NCBI GenBank assembly: GCA_022702705.1
Contig: CM040421.1
Span: 63,548,197 to 63,612,196 of the forward strand
Source: Papilionanthe hookeriana x Papilionanthe teres
Taxonomy: Eukaryota; Streptophyta; Magnoliopsida; Asparagales; Orchidaceae
Reading direction: 5' to 3'
Length of the DNA: 64,000 nucleotides
Both the position numbers and the translations under genes were made by a program. The notes below the pieces were generated by a model. That model saw nothing but the letters and a program-made list of their open reading frames with translations, was not told the origin of the DNA and searched no databases. Shown in pieces: positions 23,354 through 37,475 of the stretch. Position 1 is the first letter of the stretch. Each line of letters opens with the position of its first letter.

Positions 23354-26300
23354 GCTCTCCACGACCAAAGAGAGGTGCTAAAATTTTCTTAAGGAAACCC
23401 AACCAAAACCTTATCAGAGCTTCCTTAAACCTCCCTGAGTGTAGTCTCACTGTCTTCAGCCACTCATCCCCACTGCTCTAAGCCAATTTCTCCACTAAAA
23501 TTCCAGCTGAAACTATGTCACAATTCACCATAGCTCCACAGTGCACCTAACCCAAATTAATTGCACCCACACCATCCCCACACTAAAAGAATAAGTTCCC
23601 ACCATCAAAGCCCAATCACAAAGAGCCTTGACACCAGACTTTAATCAACACCTGAAATCAGATTTTGTCGAATACAGGTCTAGAAATTTCACTGGGGCAT
23701 AAGGTTTCATCTGGAGGTTTGCTAGGACCAATCGAAGCTGCTACAACCATCTGACTGAGGCCTGCCCTCTCATACAAAGGTATTGATCACTCTTTATCGC
23801 GAGCTTATTTCGATTCTCCATGTATTTATATTGTATTTCATGTTGTATTAGTTGTATAGGTAGGTTTGTCTCGCCAAGATGAGTCCATAGAAACAAACCC
23901 GAAGTGATGTAGTTGAGTCTAGGTTGAAATCTGAAGGTTTTATTGTGGTTCATTTACGGGTTAGGTCAGTTGGGGATGATGAGCAGGAGTCGTTGGATCG
24001 CTCGTGTATTCAGTGGAAGGCGCTGATGCAATTGGACGAGGAGATGATCCATAAGTGCGGACTGACGAGGTAGATACATGGATGGCGGTGTCAAATGGCA
24101 GAGCAACGCGTGTGGCTTCGAAGCTGCTGAGGATGAGGTGGCGTCACATGGTTTAAGTAGGAAATTAGGAATTTTTTGAATTATTTAAATCAGTCCCCCT
24201 TTAAAAATCCATAACTTGGTGTAAAAAATCAGAAAAATAAAATAAAAATACTCTCTTGCTCAGTGAACAGAGGAGAAAAATGAAGAAATGATTTCAATTT
24301 TATTTGATGTATATCTTATTTTAAATTAATTAAATACTATTTTGAGTATTTCAATTCTCCATTTGTATAGACATTTCACCATAGCTTGAAATTTAGGGGT
24401 TTTGTTCTCTCAGTCATGGGGGATCTTCCCTGATTTTTCCAAGCTCAGGGGAGATCTCTGTGATGAGATCACTATTTTAAAAGTTATGTGGGTCTGTTTT
24501 GATATAAAAATTATGATAATTAAAATACTCACCAGAATTATATAAAATTATTTTGGTAGGTTACTTATGACTAGACGAGCCTAGGAAAAATGGAAACTTG
24601 ATTTAAATCACTAAGAATATTCCTAATGGCCATTAAATCCTAGAAATAAAGAAAATTTAATTTGGGTTAAATATAAAAACAACATAAAAATTACTCTCCA
24701 CTGTAATTTAAAGTCAGTGGAACTCCCATAAAATTTTTGAAGATATTTTTATTAATTTGGCCACTTAATTGAATTTTATAAGTTAAATAGCATTTTTGGC
24801 ATTAAAATAGCTCTAGTAATAAAAAAAACTTACAAAATTACCAAATTGGTTTTGGGAGTTCTCTTTGGTCAAAGAAAAATAATGAAAATAAATTTGGGAT
24901 TAAAATAAAATTTAAGTTTTATTTACTTTTCTTGCTTATAAGCTTGCATGCTAAACAACAATGTCACCATGCATGAAAATTGAAACCTCTAGGATAGCCA
25001 CAAAAATGAGACGAAAAATCAAATTAAAAGTCAAGACAAGATAAAATTTACCTCCACAACATTAAAAAATATAAAACAAATCAAAATTTAATCACAAATA
25101 GAACAAAAATCACAATTGCAACTAAATTAAAACGTCTCATTGGATAATCGAGAATCCGTCAGAGGAGGTAACCCACGTGTTGCTAACGGGGTTTCCCACG
25201 GTCTAAATGAAATTATGGAACTCATTAAGTTGAGTTTAGTAAATTCATTTGGACTAAGTGAATCTGATGAAAATAGTGGTGTCGGGATGATGGAACCGTG
25301 GGATCTTAATCGGTGTCGCTATAATCAACTTTAATGTTCACCTAATAAAATATTAAGACACCTCAATTTAAATATTTCCAAAACATGAAACTTCTCTCCT
25401 CTCTTACAATTGACACTTCTTTAAAACTAAACCTACTACGACGAGGAGCTTGAAGAATGCATGGTGGGCAGCACGGTCATCTTCAACAGCAAAACTCCTT
25501 AGAAATTAAAACAACAAGTCATAGGACTTTGAGGTAGCTTTCTTAGTGCAACATAAATCCTCACCTTATTTCTTTAGGCCCTTGCATAACCATTTTATCT
25601 AACATAAGCCCTAATCTCATTTTAAGTTTCCAAGGTTGTCGTCGGATACAATATAAATCCTCCTATCTTCCAGGCTATTCTCATGATCTGTATCAAGTGA
25701 ATGTAAGTCCTAAATAATAAAATTAACAGGATGAAACATCAAATAAATATCCTAAATCGAAGCCAAACCATAGGAAAATTTGGAAAGACATCAAGATTTT
25801 CCTTGAATCTATGTTCTGCCCCTGGCCTTCTCTCCTTTGGATTCTGATAAAATGAAATGTTCCAAAACTTGAAGCCATTCGCCTATTGGATTTCTGACTA
25901 TCACATTTTCTTTGAAAACGTTACCTTTGAAAGTCATGAATATAAATATTTCTTTATCTATATCAAGAGTTTTCTTAGGTGACTTTGGTCATTTAAGATG
26001 TAATTAACTATAGGGGCTTGCCCTTATAAGAAACTTAAAGACCCCATATTAATATAAACCCTATCTATTTCCTTCATGTTAGATAGGGGAAATTGTCAGT
26101 CAACAATGGTTTATAAACCAAATGAATGTCATGAATCCTTTAGTTTATTTAATCAAGCTTCACCCCGAGCAATGTATCTATTCATTGGGATAGGTACATG
26201 TCTTGTGATGAAGCGCATGATTATTTAAACTAAAGTTTATATGAGATCAGTTTGATTTCGTATTTTTCAAGTTAAATAAATATCTTCAAATTTAAATTAA

Positions 26301-26390
26301 ATAAATATTCTATTTCATAAAATTATGTCTTAAACATCTTCAAAAATTTCATAAATTCAAAAAAAAAAGATTTAAATTTTTAACGGCCGA

Positions 26391-28243
26391 CAAGCGCGGG
26401 CTGACGAGGCAGCTTCATGGATGGCATCACTGAATTAGATGACGCTACGTTGTAGTTTTGAGCTATCGCAGGTTGAGGTGGCGCTGCGTGGTTTAAGTAG
26501 AAAAATATAATTTAACGGATTTAATTAAATCAGCCCACCTTTGAAAATTCATAACTTAGTGTACAAAATTCATAAAATTAAAAGAAAATTACATTCTTGC
26601 TCAGTGAATAAAGAAGATAAATGTGGAAATAGTTTGGTGTTTATTTAATGTATATTTTATTTTTAATTAATTAAATATAATAAATCATATTTATAGCCTA
26701 ATTAGCTCTATACATTTCACTAAGACTTGAACTTTGGGAGTCTTGTTCTCTCCGGCAAGAGGGACCTTCCCTGATTTTTCTAGGGTCAGAGGGGATCTCT
26801 CTGTGGAGTACCCTAATTTTCAAGTCAAATTTCACTATTTTGATATTAAAATTATAATAATTTAAATATTATTAAAAAGAATGCAAAATAAATTTTGATT
26901 GGCCCATTGTGACCAGAGGACAAAGGAAAAATATAAACTTGGTTTAATCCATTTAAAATCTCATAAATGATAATTAAACCTCTAAAATTAAATTAAAAAA
27001 TAAAAATAAAAATAGGTTTAATATAAATGTAAACAATGTAATTTTGATTCTACAATGTGGATTAGGGTCAGAGGAGCTCTCATAAAAGATTTCAAGTCAT
27101 TTGGAGTTAATTTGATCACTTAATTTGATTTTCTAAGTTAAATAACATTTTTGGCATTAATATAACTATAATAATTAAAATTTGATTTAAAAATTTTTAA
27201 AATTAGTTTTGGGATTTCCTTGTGACCAAGGGAATTTATTGAAGATAAAACAATAATTAAAATAAATACTTTTAAGTCTATTTTGAATTTTTTACAAAAT
27301 AATTAAAATAATTAAAATTAATTAAAAATAATAAAAATCACAAAAATATTAAAATCCACCAAAATGCCACATTTGGTCTCCTAATCATTTGGGAAACATT
27401 AAAATAATATTCTTAATTTTCTAAGTGAAGATATAAATTTTAAAAGGCTTAATAATAATTTTTAAGCTTAAAAAGAGGATTTTTTCTAATTTCTCACTAA
27501 AATAGTTCTAATAATTAAAATATAAATAAAAAATATAAAATTTGTTTCTCTAGGTTCCACTAACCTCAAAAAAATTTATGAAAAATCTAAAACTTAATTT
27601 TCAACATAAATAATATTTTATATTTAATTAATACTCTTGAAATTAAAATAATTATAATAATTAAAGTGAAATTCAGAAAATCATGAAAATTTGTCAAAGT
27701 GTTCCACTAATCCACGTGAACCTATAATAAATTTGTTAAGAATAAATAATGTGGTTTGATTTAGTTATCGAATCAACTTTGAAAATCCTCATTTCGCATG
27801 TAAATAATTATATAAATTAAATTAAAAATTGGAAAAATCACATTTTCTCCTCTAATTTGACCCATGAGTAGGGTAGCATAGAAATTTCAAAGTCATTTGA
27901 GTTATATTTAATAAACTATGAGGTGATAAGCCCTATAGGTGCAAAATTATAAATAAGGAATTTAAGCCTAATTAAATGTTTAGGCCTAATAAAGGGGGAA
28001 ATGGGTAATGAACATCATAATTGGAATATTTAGATGATTTAAATGTAAGGGATTTAAATGGTAGAAACTAATTTTTCACGGAAAGGAAAAATTTTTAATT
28101 TCATTATTTATTTTAATTTGGAAGATAATCAAAATTTATTGATCCCAGAGTTAGGGGAAGTTAATAATCCTTTAATCTAATTCTCCTAATTGGTGTTTAA
28201 TGACAATTTATTACTTTGATAAGGATTAAGAATCCTAATCAAT
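26391..28243 (+). repeat. Long non-coding repeat, partial copy B'
   Basis: It starts abruptly inside the GC-rich block ('gcgggctgacgaggcagc') and follows the AT-rich body, matching about 31130-32980 of copy C. It stops where the head of copy C begins. No ORF. Confidence 0.55.
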
Positions 28244-28253
28244 GTTGACCTAA

Positions 28254-28796
28254 CTTTTGGTTGAGTTCTAGTCTATCTTTAGAATAGTCTAAGGTCTAGC
28301 CATAGGACTCTCCTGGTGACTTTCTTAGAAGACTAGTCTTGGAGCCGTCCCCCTTAGAAATTCAAACTTCTCTAACTTCACCGGGAGTTTTCATATGCTT
28401 AAAGCCTAAACTCCAGATTTTGGGAGGAAGAGTCCAAGGATAAGAAAGCCAAAGGGAAGTCTCCTATAGGTGGTTAGACCTTCGAATCTACCATGGGAGG
28501 TCTGTAGCTTACACCACACTTTTGATCTCACTTTTTGTTGAGGTCTAGTTTTTCTTTAGAAAAACCTAGGGTCTAGCCATAAGACTCTCCTGGTGACTTT
28601 CTTAGAAGACTGGTCATGGAACCCTCCCTATAGAAATTCAAATTTTCTCACTTCACTGGAAGTTTTCATATGCTGAAGGCCTGAACTCCAGTTTTTGGGA
28701 GGAAGATACCAAGCATAAGGAAGCTGGGGAGTCTCTTATAGATGGTCGGGTCATAGGATCTACCCCAGGAGGTGCGGAGCTTACACCACACTTGCA
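28254..28796 (+). repeat. Tandem duplication (~270 bp x 2) in the head of copy C
   Basis: Units at about 28254-28523 and 28528-28796 share 'ctcctggtgactttcttaga' and 'gagcttacaccacactt'-like ends. Copy B has one unit (about 21660-21935). Confidence 0.75.
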
Positions 28797-28949
28797 CTAC
28801 ACACTAACAACCCTAATAAGGCACATCCCACTTTGATCCCCTAACTCTTTGGAAACTCATGTAAGTGGTATTCCCAAGCTCTTAGCCTCAGGCTAGGGTT
28901 TGGCTAGTACCAACACATAGAGGACCAAATGAGGGTGAACCTTGGTCCA

Positions 28950-30110
28950 TGGCTCCACCTAAACAATTCCACCTTACTCACTTTCAACCAATCCCAATTT
29001 TCCCAAACATTCCAAATTTCTAACCCCTTTGCTCTAAAATACCTAAAATGCCTCCAAAACCTTAAAATCCCACAAAATTTACAAAATTTCCCAAATTACC
29101 AATAATTTCCCAAAAAAATCATTCCAAAATACTCCTACTACTTAAAGTAGCCCAAATTACCTAAAGTTGCCAAACTTCCCAAAAATCCCCGAAAATGACC
29201 AAAATGCCGCTCTTAGCCCAAAATTCCAAAAATTCTAAAAAATTCTCAAAACATCCCAAAAATTCCTCATTTCATTTCTCTCAACTACCACATCACCCAA
29301 TTTTGCCAATTTAGTCCAATTTAACCAATAGCCCCAATTTGACTCATTTTAGCCCAAAAGTGCTCGAATTTAAACCCGATGTCTACCCAATTGACCCCAA
29401 TCTTACCCAATTTCAATTCTAAACTTTAATTCAACATCTCCAATACCAATATAAACCAAATCCAAGCCCAATTTGACCTACATTTGAGTTCAATTTCACT
29501 TAAAATTCAAAAGCATCAATTTTGCCTAAGTGACCCAAATCACCCAAATTGACCTAACACCTATCAATTTCTCTCCAATTTGAATTCTAAACCCTTCATA
29601 ACACTCCCCTAAATTGATGTAAACCATAAACTGCCCCCAATTTGAGCCCAAGTCTCAACCGAATCCACTTAAAGTCCAAAACCCCAAATCTTGATCCAAA
29701 CATACCATATGCCCAAAATCTCCTAAATTGATTGCCCTACTCCTGAAATTTCCACTAAATTGATGTTGGGAACTCTTTATGACCAAAACTTAGCCCAACC
29801 TAAACCCAAGTTAACCCAACTTGCCCCAAATTGACCAAAATCCCAAACCAAGCCAAATTGACCTACCAAATCAATTCAACACCACTCCAAACCTTTTCTA
29901 AACACATCATGAAAATCATATACATCATTTTGAACAATCATTTGGGTCTAATCCAAACTCAAACCCAATCTAGCCAAACTTGAACTAAAATGAATAAATT
30001 GAAGCTTTGGCTCAATGTTACCAAATATCCAAAAAGTGACCAACCTAGGACCACCACAGCCACCAACTGACCCTTAAGAACCACCCTAGACCCACCTAGC
30101 CCGCTCTAAT
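28950..30110 (+). repeat. A/C-rich, G-poor tract in copy C
   Basis: Same composition and position as 21910-23000 in copy B. Confidence 0.7.
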
Positions 30111-30443
30111 GGCCATGGACCAAAGGTCCCTTGAATTAGGGGATTTCACCCCATATTTGGCCTTAATCAAAATATCTCCACCATCATCACTTGCCATTGA
30201 GGGTAAAACATCATTAATCCTCCCCCGGCTCACCTGAACCCCCTGGCCACCAGCCTTGGCCCTGCCGGCCATCATAGTGGCCAGAAAATGCTAAAATCGA
30301 GAGCCACCCCCTCTCTAATTGAACTCAAACTCCAACCTATGGCAAAGTCAGCTTAAAATTGCCATTGGAGCTAATCTGCCGTCCACCTAGGCAGTTGAAT
30401 CCACCCATCACCAGCCCCTGAGCTCAACCCAATGGCCATGGCC

Positions 30444-30452
30444 ATAAATAAA
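30444..30452 (+). promoter_or_regulatory. TATA-like box in copy C
   Basis: CCATAAATAAAG, in the same context as in copy B. If C is an LTR this marks the U3/R boundary. Confidence 0.4.
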
Positions 30453-33400
30453 GCTGTCCTCGACCAAAAATAGGTGCTGAACTTTCTCAAAGAAATTCCC
30501 CCAAATTGCTTCTAGAGATTCTCTGAGAGGTCCTAAGAGTGATCCCACTGTCTTCAGCCACTGATTCCCATTACCATAGCTCAATTTTAGAGCTCAAATT
30601 TGGTCGGAAACTAGGACATATTTCTCAACAGCTCCACAGTGCACCAAATTTAAATTATTTGCACCCACACCTTCCCAAAAGTGAAAGAAGAGGATCCCTC
30701 ATCAAAGCCCCATCACAGAAGGCCTCTACACCAGACTTCCACCAACACTTGAAATCGGGCCTGGTCAAGTTTGGCTTTAGACAATTCATTAGGGAAAAAG
30801 GCTCCAATTGGAGGTTCGTTGGGACCAATCAAAGCTGTCACAACCATCTGATTGAGGCCTCCCCTCTCAGATAAAAGTATTGGACTCACTCTTCCTCCTG
30901 AGCTTTTCTTCGTCCTCCATAATTATACACTGTATTTCATACCATATAAACCGTATGGATAGGTTCTTCCAGGCTAGATAAAGCTCTAAAAACAAACCTC
31001 ATGCGATTTAGTTGAGTCTAGCTTGAGATCCTAGGTCTAGAAGGTGGACGGTGTACGGGTTAGGTCAGTTGGGGACGATGACCAGGAGCCGCCGGATCCC
31101 GCGTGTAATGAATGGATGGCCAGGATTGTGCTGGATGAGCTCTTGATACATAAAGCGAGCGCTGACTCAGAAGGTGGCGCCCAACCAGAAGGAGACGCTT
31201 GTGCTTTCGACTCACTGTAGGTTTACATGGCGTCGAGTGGTTAAGTAGGAAAATATGAATTTTCTGAATTATTTAAATCACCTGAACTTTAAAAATCTAT
31301 AACTTGGTGTAGAAAAATCATAAAAATAAAAGAAATATACCCTCTTACTCCGTGAACAGAGAAGAATAATGTGGAAATCATTTGAAATTTATTTAATGCA
31401 TGTATGATTTTTAAGTAATTAATTACTATCTGTAGTATTTTAATTCCCCATGCATGACATTTAGCCATGGCTTGCCATTTTAGCATGTTGCAGCCTCTAA
31501 CATGGGTGATCTTCCCTGATTTTTGCAAAGTCAGAGGAGACCTCTATGAAGAGTTTTATATTTTCTAATCTTAGGAATCTATTTTCATAAATTAATTCTA
31601 ATAATTAGCATGGTGATCATAAAAATCCAGAAAAATCATAGTAGGTTCCTTATGACCAAACCTTAGGATAAAATTTTTATGGGTTAAATCATCAAAAAAT
31701 AACCTAATTATCAACTTAGCTTAAAATTGAATTTAAATTAACTTGAGTTCATTAAATATGAAAATTACTTTAAAATAATTCTCCACTGTATTTTAAAGGT
31801 CAGAAAACTCCCCATAAAAATTTCTTGACATTTGGAATTCATTTAGTCACTAAAATGAATTTTCTAAATGAAATGGTAATTTTAAACATTAAACTAATTT
31901 TAAAAATTAAAACATAACTCAAAAAATTGTAAAATTGGTTTTGAGAGTTCTCTGTGATTAGAGGATTCTTTTAAAAAAAATTGGGATTTTAACAAAATTT
32001 TCATGTTTAATCATATTTTTAATATTTAAATAATTAAATAATAATAAAAATCACAAAAATACTAAAAATCGCCAAATTGTCACTTTTGGTCTCTAATCAT
32101 TTAGGAACCATCTCCATAATTTTCCTAAGTCTCAGAATCAAAATATTAATTTTTAAAGGCTTAAATCAATTTTTAAAAGGCTAAAATTAATTTCCTTATT
32201 TTTCCACTAAAATAATTCTAATAATTAAAATGAAAACCAGAAAAATATAAAATTTGTTTCTCTGGGTTCCCTGACCTCATAAGGGCGTAAGAAAAATATA
32301 AAATTGAATTTTCAACCTTTAAAATATTTTATAATTAATTAAAACTCTAGAATTTAAAATAATTTGAGTAATTAAATTAAAACTCAAAAAATTATGAAAT
32401 TTGGTTCAAGTGGTCCTCTGGTCCAGGTGTACTTCTAATACAAATTTCAAAGTCATATGTTTTGTTTTACACAAGTTATTGAATTTTTATTGAAAACCCT
32501 TTTTTTTGCATGAAAATAAATATATAAATTAAATTAAAATTTGAAAAATCTCATTTTCTCCTCTGATGTTTTAATCAACCCATAAGTGGGGTCACATAAA
32601 AATTTTAAAGTCACTGAACTAAATTTAATGAATTATGAAGTGATAAAGGCCATTAAGGGCAAAATTGTAATTTTGAAAAATTTAGCCTTAAATAATATTT
32701 AGGTTTAATCAAAATTGGAAAAGGGCAATAAATGATCTTAATTACTATATTGGATGATTGAAACATTAAGGGAGAAATGGTAGAAACCCATTGCAATTTT
32801 GTCACGTCAAAATTAAATATTTAAAATTTCTTAATTATTATAATTTGGAAGAAAAATTAAATTAAAGAGCCTTAAAGTTAGGGGTTGATCTTGGAAGTTA
32901 ATATCCCACTAATTTAATTTCCCTTCATTTTAAGCTTAGATGATAAATCAACCTTTTAATAAGGATCATAATCATGAAAGTCAAAAAAATTCTTGTTTTA
33001 AAAACATAAAAATACCCACTAAATCTTAAGAGATTAGTAATGAGCTAGGCTTAATCAAAAGAATTAGCTGACTAGAGTTAGAAAAGAATATATTTAATCT
33101 GAAAACTACCTTTTGAAACATTACAAAGACATCAAAATTTGACAAATTCTTCCACAAGTTAAATTTTGCCTTTAAGGGCTCACTCACATAACTCCTATGT
33201 AAAGCACCAAATGATAATTACTCCTCTTTTCGGGATGACTAAAACATTGGCTCACTGAGCATAAGTGTATGAAATAGATAAATCATTTAATAACTATAAT
33301 AAGTCCAAAAGGACCTCAAAGAAGTTCAAGAGTATTGTGAAATATTTGGGTTTCTCCTGGATCATTTCACAAATCTTTTGGATACCTTGTAGGACTATTG

Positions 33401-35018
33401 CACCTATTATATCTATTAAATGAAAGTATCTCTAAAAAAAATGAATAAGAGTTCACCGGGTTATAGCCTAGAGCTTGGTAGGCCTATGACGAATATATCC
33501 ATAGAGCTTTATTTCCCTGCAAATTATAAATGTTTATTTCAAGAATACTAAAGTTTTAGGTGGAGATGACGGGAAGACCTACCAGGTATGCTTTTATTTA
33601 ATGTAATTTACTTACCTGCACCCTACTGTACTTTCTTTTCTTGCAAACCTGCATGCTAAACAACAATGTCACTCTGCATGAAAACTGAAACCTTTAGGAT
33701 AGCCACAAAACCAAAACCAACATCAAAATTAAAATCAAGATAAGATAAAATTCACCGCCACAACATTCAAAAATATAAAACAAATCAAAATTCACCGCCA
33801 CAAGCAAAACAATAATTACAATTGCAGCTAAATTAAAACGTCTCATTGGATGATTGGGAATTCCTTGGAAGATGTAACCCACGTGTTGCTAACAGGGTTT
33901 TCCTACGGTCTAAATAATAGTATGGAGCTCATTGAGTTGAGTTTAGTAAATTCATTTGGACTGTGTGAATCTGATGAAAATAGCAATGCCGGGATGAAAG
34001 AACTATGGGATCCTAACCGGTGTTGCTATAATCAACTTTAATGTTCCCCTAATAAAATATTAAGACACCTCAATTTAAATATTTTCAAAACATGACTCTT
34101 CTCTCCTCCTCAATTGACACTTCTTTAAACTAAACCTGCTACGACAAGGATTTTGGAACATGCATAGTGGACATCATGACCATCTTCAACACCAAAACTT
34201 ATCTACAGCAATAAAACCATTCCTTAGTTTAAAAAAACAAGCCATTGGACTCCATTGGACTTCGAGGTAGCTTGCCTAGTGCATCATAAATACTCACCTT
34301 TTCTTTAAGCCCATGTACAACCATGTTGTGCAACATAAGCCCTAACTTGCCTTAAGATTCCGAGGTTGTCATCTGTTATGACATAAATCCTCCTATCTTC
34401 CAGGCCATTCACATGATCGGTATCAAGTGAATGTAAATCCTAAAGAATAAAATTGACAGGATGAAACACCAAATAAATAACCTAAATCAAAGCCAAACCA
34501 TAGGAGAGTTCAGGAAGACATCAAGATTTTCTTGAATCTTTGCTCTTCCCCTAGCCTTCTCTCCCTTGACTTTTGAAAAAATGAAATGTTCCAAAACATA
34601 GCCATTCACCTTTTAAATTTCCAAATATCACATTTTCTTTAAAAACCTTACCTTTGGAAGTCATGAATATAAACATTTCCTGATCTATATCAAGAGTTTT
34701 CTTAGGTGATTTCGGTTATCTAAGATGTAATTAACTATAGGGGCTTGCCCTTATAGGAAACTTAAGGACCCCATATTAATATAAACCCTATCTAATTCCT
34801 TCTTTTTAGGTAGAGGAAATTGTCAGTCAAAATGGTTCACAGATCAAACAAATGTCATAAATCCTTTAGTTTGTTTGATCAAGCTTCACCTCAAGACTTG
34901 TACTTATTCTTCTGTATAAATACATGTCTTGCGGTGAAATGCTTGATTATATAAACTATTATTTATATGAGATCGGTTTGATATCATATTCTTCAAAATT
35001 AAAATATTACTTTATAAT

Positions 35019-35130
<112 letters not shown>

Positions 35131-35223
35131 CAAATTTCTATTCTATAAAATTAAAACCCTTTTCAAAACAAAACACCAAAAACATATTTTTCAAAGTTGA
35201 ATATTTTAACGTGCGATCGTTTT

Positions 35224-35242
35224 CCGGCGACTCACGTGGGAA
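35224..35242 (+). other. PBS-like site after copy C (tRNA-Arg type?)
   Basis: CCGGCGACTCACGTGGGAA resembles the TGGCGACTC...GGGGA primer-binding sites of Tat/Ogre elements, which use tRNA-Arg. It has mismatches, so it is degenerate. The position just after copy C supports an LTR/PBS junction. Confidence 0.4.
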
Positions 35243-35894
35243 TATTTCTCTCTTCCTCTTCATTTAGATTAGAAAATACTATATTCGTATATCGATAATG
35301 TGCTCATGTCCCTCAAAAGCCAAATTACCATTCTTCCGTTGACATACTTCACCCATTTCCTTCTTGGGGAGTGTGATCAACTTCTTTGTATTTCAGGACC
35401 GACTATTTGATCACCCATAAACAGAAGGGTTCTGGAGTCCCTAGGTTTCTCTTTTGAACTTGTGGGGTTGGACCCCCAATAGGTGTCAGCTAATAAATCT
35501 TGCTAGGGCAATCTGCGTTGTGAAGGGGATCTCCGTCGGGATCCCCTAGTTCACCTCTATTTTGCATTTCCCGGGTTCAATCCTATCTTCGGTAGATTGA
35601 CCCACTCTTATATAAATCATAAAACTCCTTTTAACCAACATATGAAAACCTAAAAAATGAAATAAAAAGATAATAAAATATTAAAATGAAATAAAATTTT
35701 ACCCAGTCCACATAACAACCTTTTTCGTAGTGTTTGCACTATGATGAAAAGGTTTTTGGCCCTCGCTAACCTTCAAAGTGCTTCTCATGACAGTTAAAGA
35801 TGTCAACCCCTACGCTAACTTTCTCATGCAACTTGCCCTCCTTCTCGAGAGGCCCTTTTTGCAGCACCGATGATTTAGTTCGGAACCGGCTTCA
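35243..35894 (+). other. Leader region of the interrupted Tat/Ogre-like element
   Basis: No clear ORF. Composition is less AT-rich than the LTR, with GC-richer coding-like patches near 35450-35540 and 35740-35890. It is probably the 5' untranslated leader plus decayed coding sequence. Confidence 0.35.
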
Positions 35895-36099
35895 ATGAAT
35901 TTGAAGACATACTTGGAAAAATCCCCGTTCGTGGTCATGAAAGTTGCCACTCCTGAAATTCAAGAACCATCTACTGAGTTCGATCTGAACTCCCATGAAG
36001 ATTTCTCTTCTGCTAAGAAGGTGAAAGTGACCACTGCCCTCGTCAAGTCAGTTGTCTTCGCATCGAGGAGAGTTGTTACCTCTACTACCACCAGCTTCA
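35895..36099 (+). pseudogene. Gag/ORF1-like gene, 5' part, interrupted by element 2
   Basis: From ATG 35895 the frame is open for 68 codons (MNLKTYLEKSPFVVMKV; then an acidic and Ser/Thr-rich stretch) up to the insertion point of element 2. The frame continues without a shift at 49652 on the far side, once one copy of the CTTCA duplication is counted. The low-complexity composition resembles the poorly conserved leading part of a gag or ORF1 protein. I do not recognise a specific family. Its place downstream of the candidate LTR and PBS supports a retrotransposon origin. Confidence 0.45.
36095..36099. repeat. Target-site duplication of element 2, left copy
   Basis: CTTCA, identical to 49647-49651. 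Confidence 0.95.
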
Positions 36100-37208
36100 T
36101 GACCCACTTTTTGTATGTATGCAATTTATGTTTATAGTAACGGAACCAAAAACTAGATCCCGCTTTAAATATAGGTATATGATTTAATGTATAATGTGGA
36201 TTCTACGTAAGTATACGTATCGTATCAAGTAATACAGGGCTTTAGTGGAGTCTCGGTTATCGATCCCACGGGGAAGTTTTTAACGAAATTGTTATCGACT
36301 TAAATTTAAAGGAATTACTTACTAATAAGTGAACGAGATATTCAAAGTAACTATAATAAACTAAAGTAAACTAAATGCTTGAAATAAGTTAATTTAATTA
36401 ATTCAGAAAAAGTATCCTTCTCCTCGTTTTTAGAAAATTAAGTGAAATGATGAATTTAAATAGAATTTTTTTTTAAATTGTATTGTGACAAATAGGAGCA
36501 TTCCTGTTCTTTACCCTTTGGTCCAGGTGCGAAGAACTTTGACTAATCCTATGTTTGATTGCCGAATGCACGGCTAGGTCGGGAGGATACTGGTTGTCAC
36601 TTGAGCTCCCATGTTCCCCTCACTCGAGGGCTAACATCTACACTTCGGCTCTCAAACAGTAGGATCGAATTGAGTATTTTAGTCCGTCACACTAAAATAT
36701 CCGATTCTACGCCCGATAATTAATATTTTCCTATTTATTTGCGCCCGCCTTCCAAGGCTTTTGACTTCCCGAAGATTGGATGTAATTTTTACTATAGTTG
36801 ATAATTCAACATATTTTAACTACTCAATTGGTCGGATTGAAAGTAAATTAAGTTTTAAGTAAAAATTATCACAATTTATTTATATTATATTAAGTGCTTT
36901 TATTTAATTTCATCAATCCGCATAATTTTCATAAACAAGGAGAAAGACTAAGAAAACTACTCAGAATGCATAGGAATAAAACAAAGCATGGATTTCATTT
37001 AAAGTTAACAACAATAAACAAAGATACTTATCTTAATTTCCTTCCCAAGCAAACTCCTTGAAGTTCCTTTGGCTTTTACTTCTAGTACAGCAACTAAATA
37101 GCACTCAATGAACTCACTAAATATGCTCAAACTAAATTAAACTCACAAATTACACTAGAAATAGACTCACAGAAGACTCAAAAGACACACACACACTCTA
37201 GAATTCGG

Positions 37209-37224
37209 CCTCTATTTATAGAGG
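37209..37224 (-). promoter_or_regulatory. TATA box in near-palindrome, element 2 3' LTR
   Basis: CCTCTATAAATAGAGG contains the plant TATA consensus and is almost its own reverse complement. The 5' LTR copy (49203-49218) has one base changed (CTATAAGTAG). Confidence 0.7.
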
Positions 37225-37300
37225 TAGGCAAAGGTCCAAGGGGTGCTTAAACACCTCTTCAAAAAAGTGTCCAGGTTCAATGTATATGCATTTTGAACTA

Positions 37301-37475
37301 GCTCGCCGTCGGCGGGAAACGACCTCGCCGTCAGCGGGGCTTCTAGAAGGTCTTCAAACCACGCGATCTCGCTGTCGGCGGGCTCGGGCTCGCTGTCGGC
37401 GAGGCAGTTATATTTCCTTCAGAAATTTCTCCTCACGATCTCGCCGTCGACGGCCTTGATCTCTCCGTCAGCGAA
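37301..37475 (-). promoter_or_regulatory. Palindromic GC-rich array, element 2 3' LTR
   Basis: About six variants of CTCGC(C/T)GTCGGCG(A/G)G in 175 bp, each close to an inverted repeat, in an AT-rich LTR. They lie roughly 75-265 bp upstream of the TATA box on the element strand. They are candidates for protein-binding sites or dense CG methylation targets. Confidence 0.75.

Larger units (their letters stand above)
21655..26390 (+). repeat. Long non-coding repeat, copy B (internally deleted)
   Basis: It starts at a TGTTGATCTCAC head like copy C and runs through the A/C-rich tract, TATA-like box, GC-rich block and terminal blocks in the same order. The AT-rich middle present in A and C (about 1.6 kb) is missing: the alignment jumps near 24910. 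It ends at 'tttttaacg', as copy C does. Probable LTR-derived sequence of the same family as C. Confidence 0.6.

Noticed and set aside
23151..23450. 99-codon minus-strand ORF in copy B
   Set aside because: It overlaps the promoter-like part of the repeat and is not open in copies A or C.
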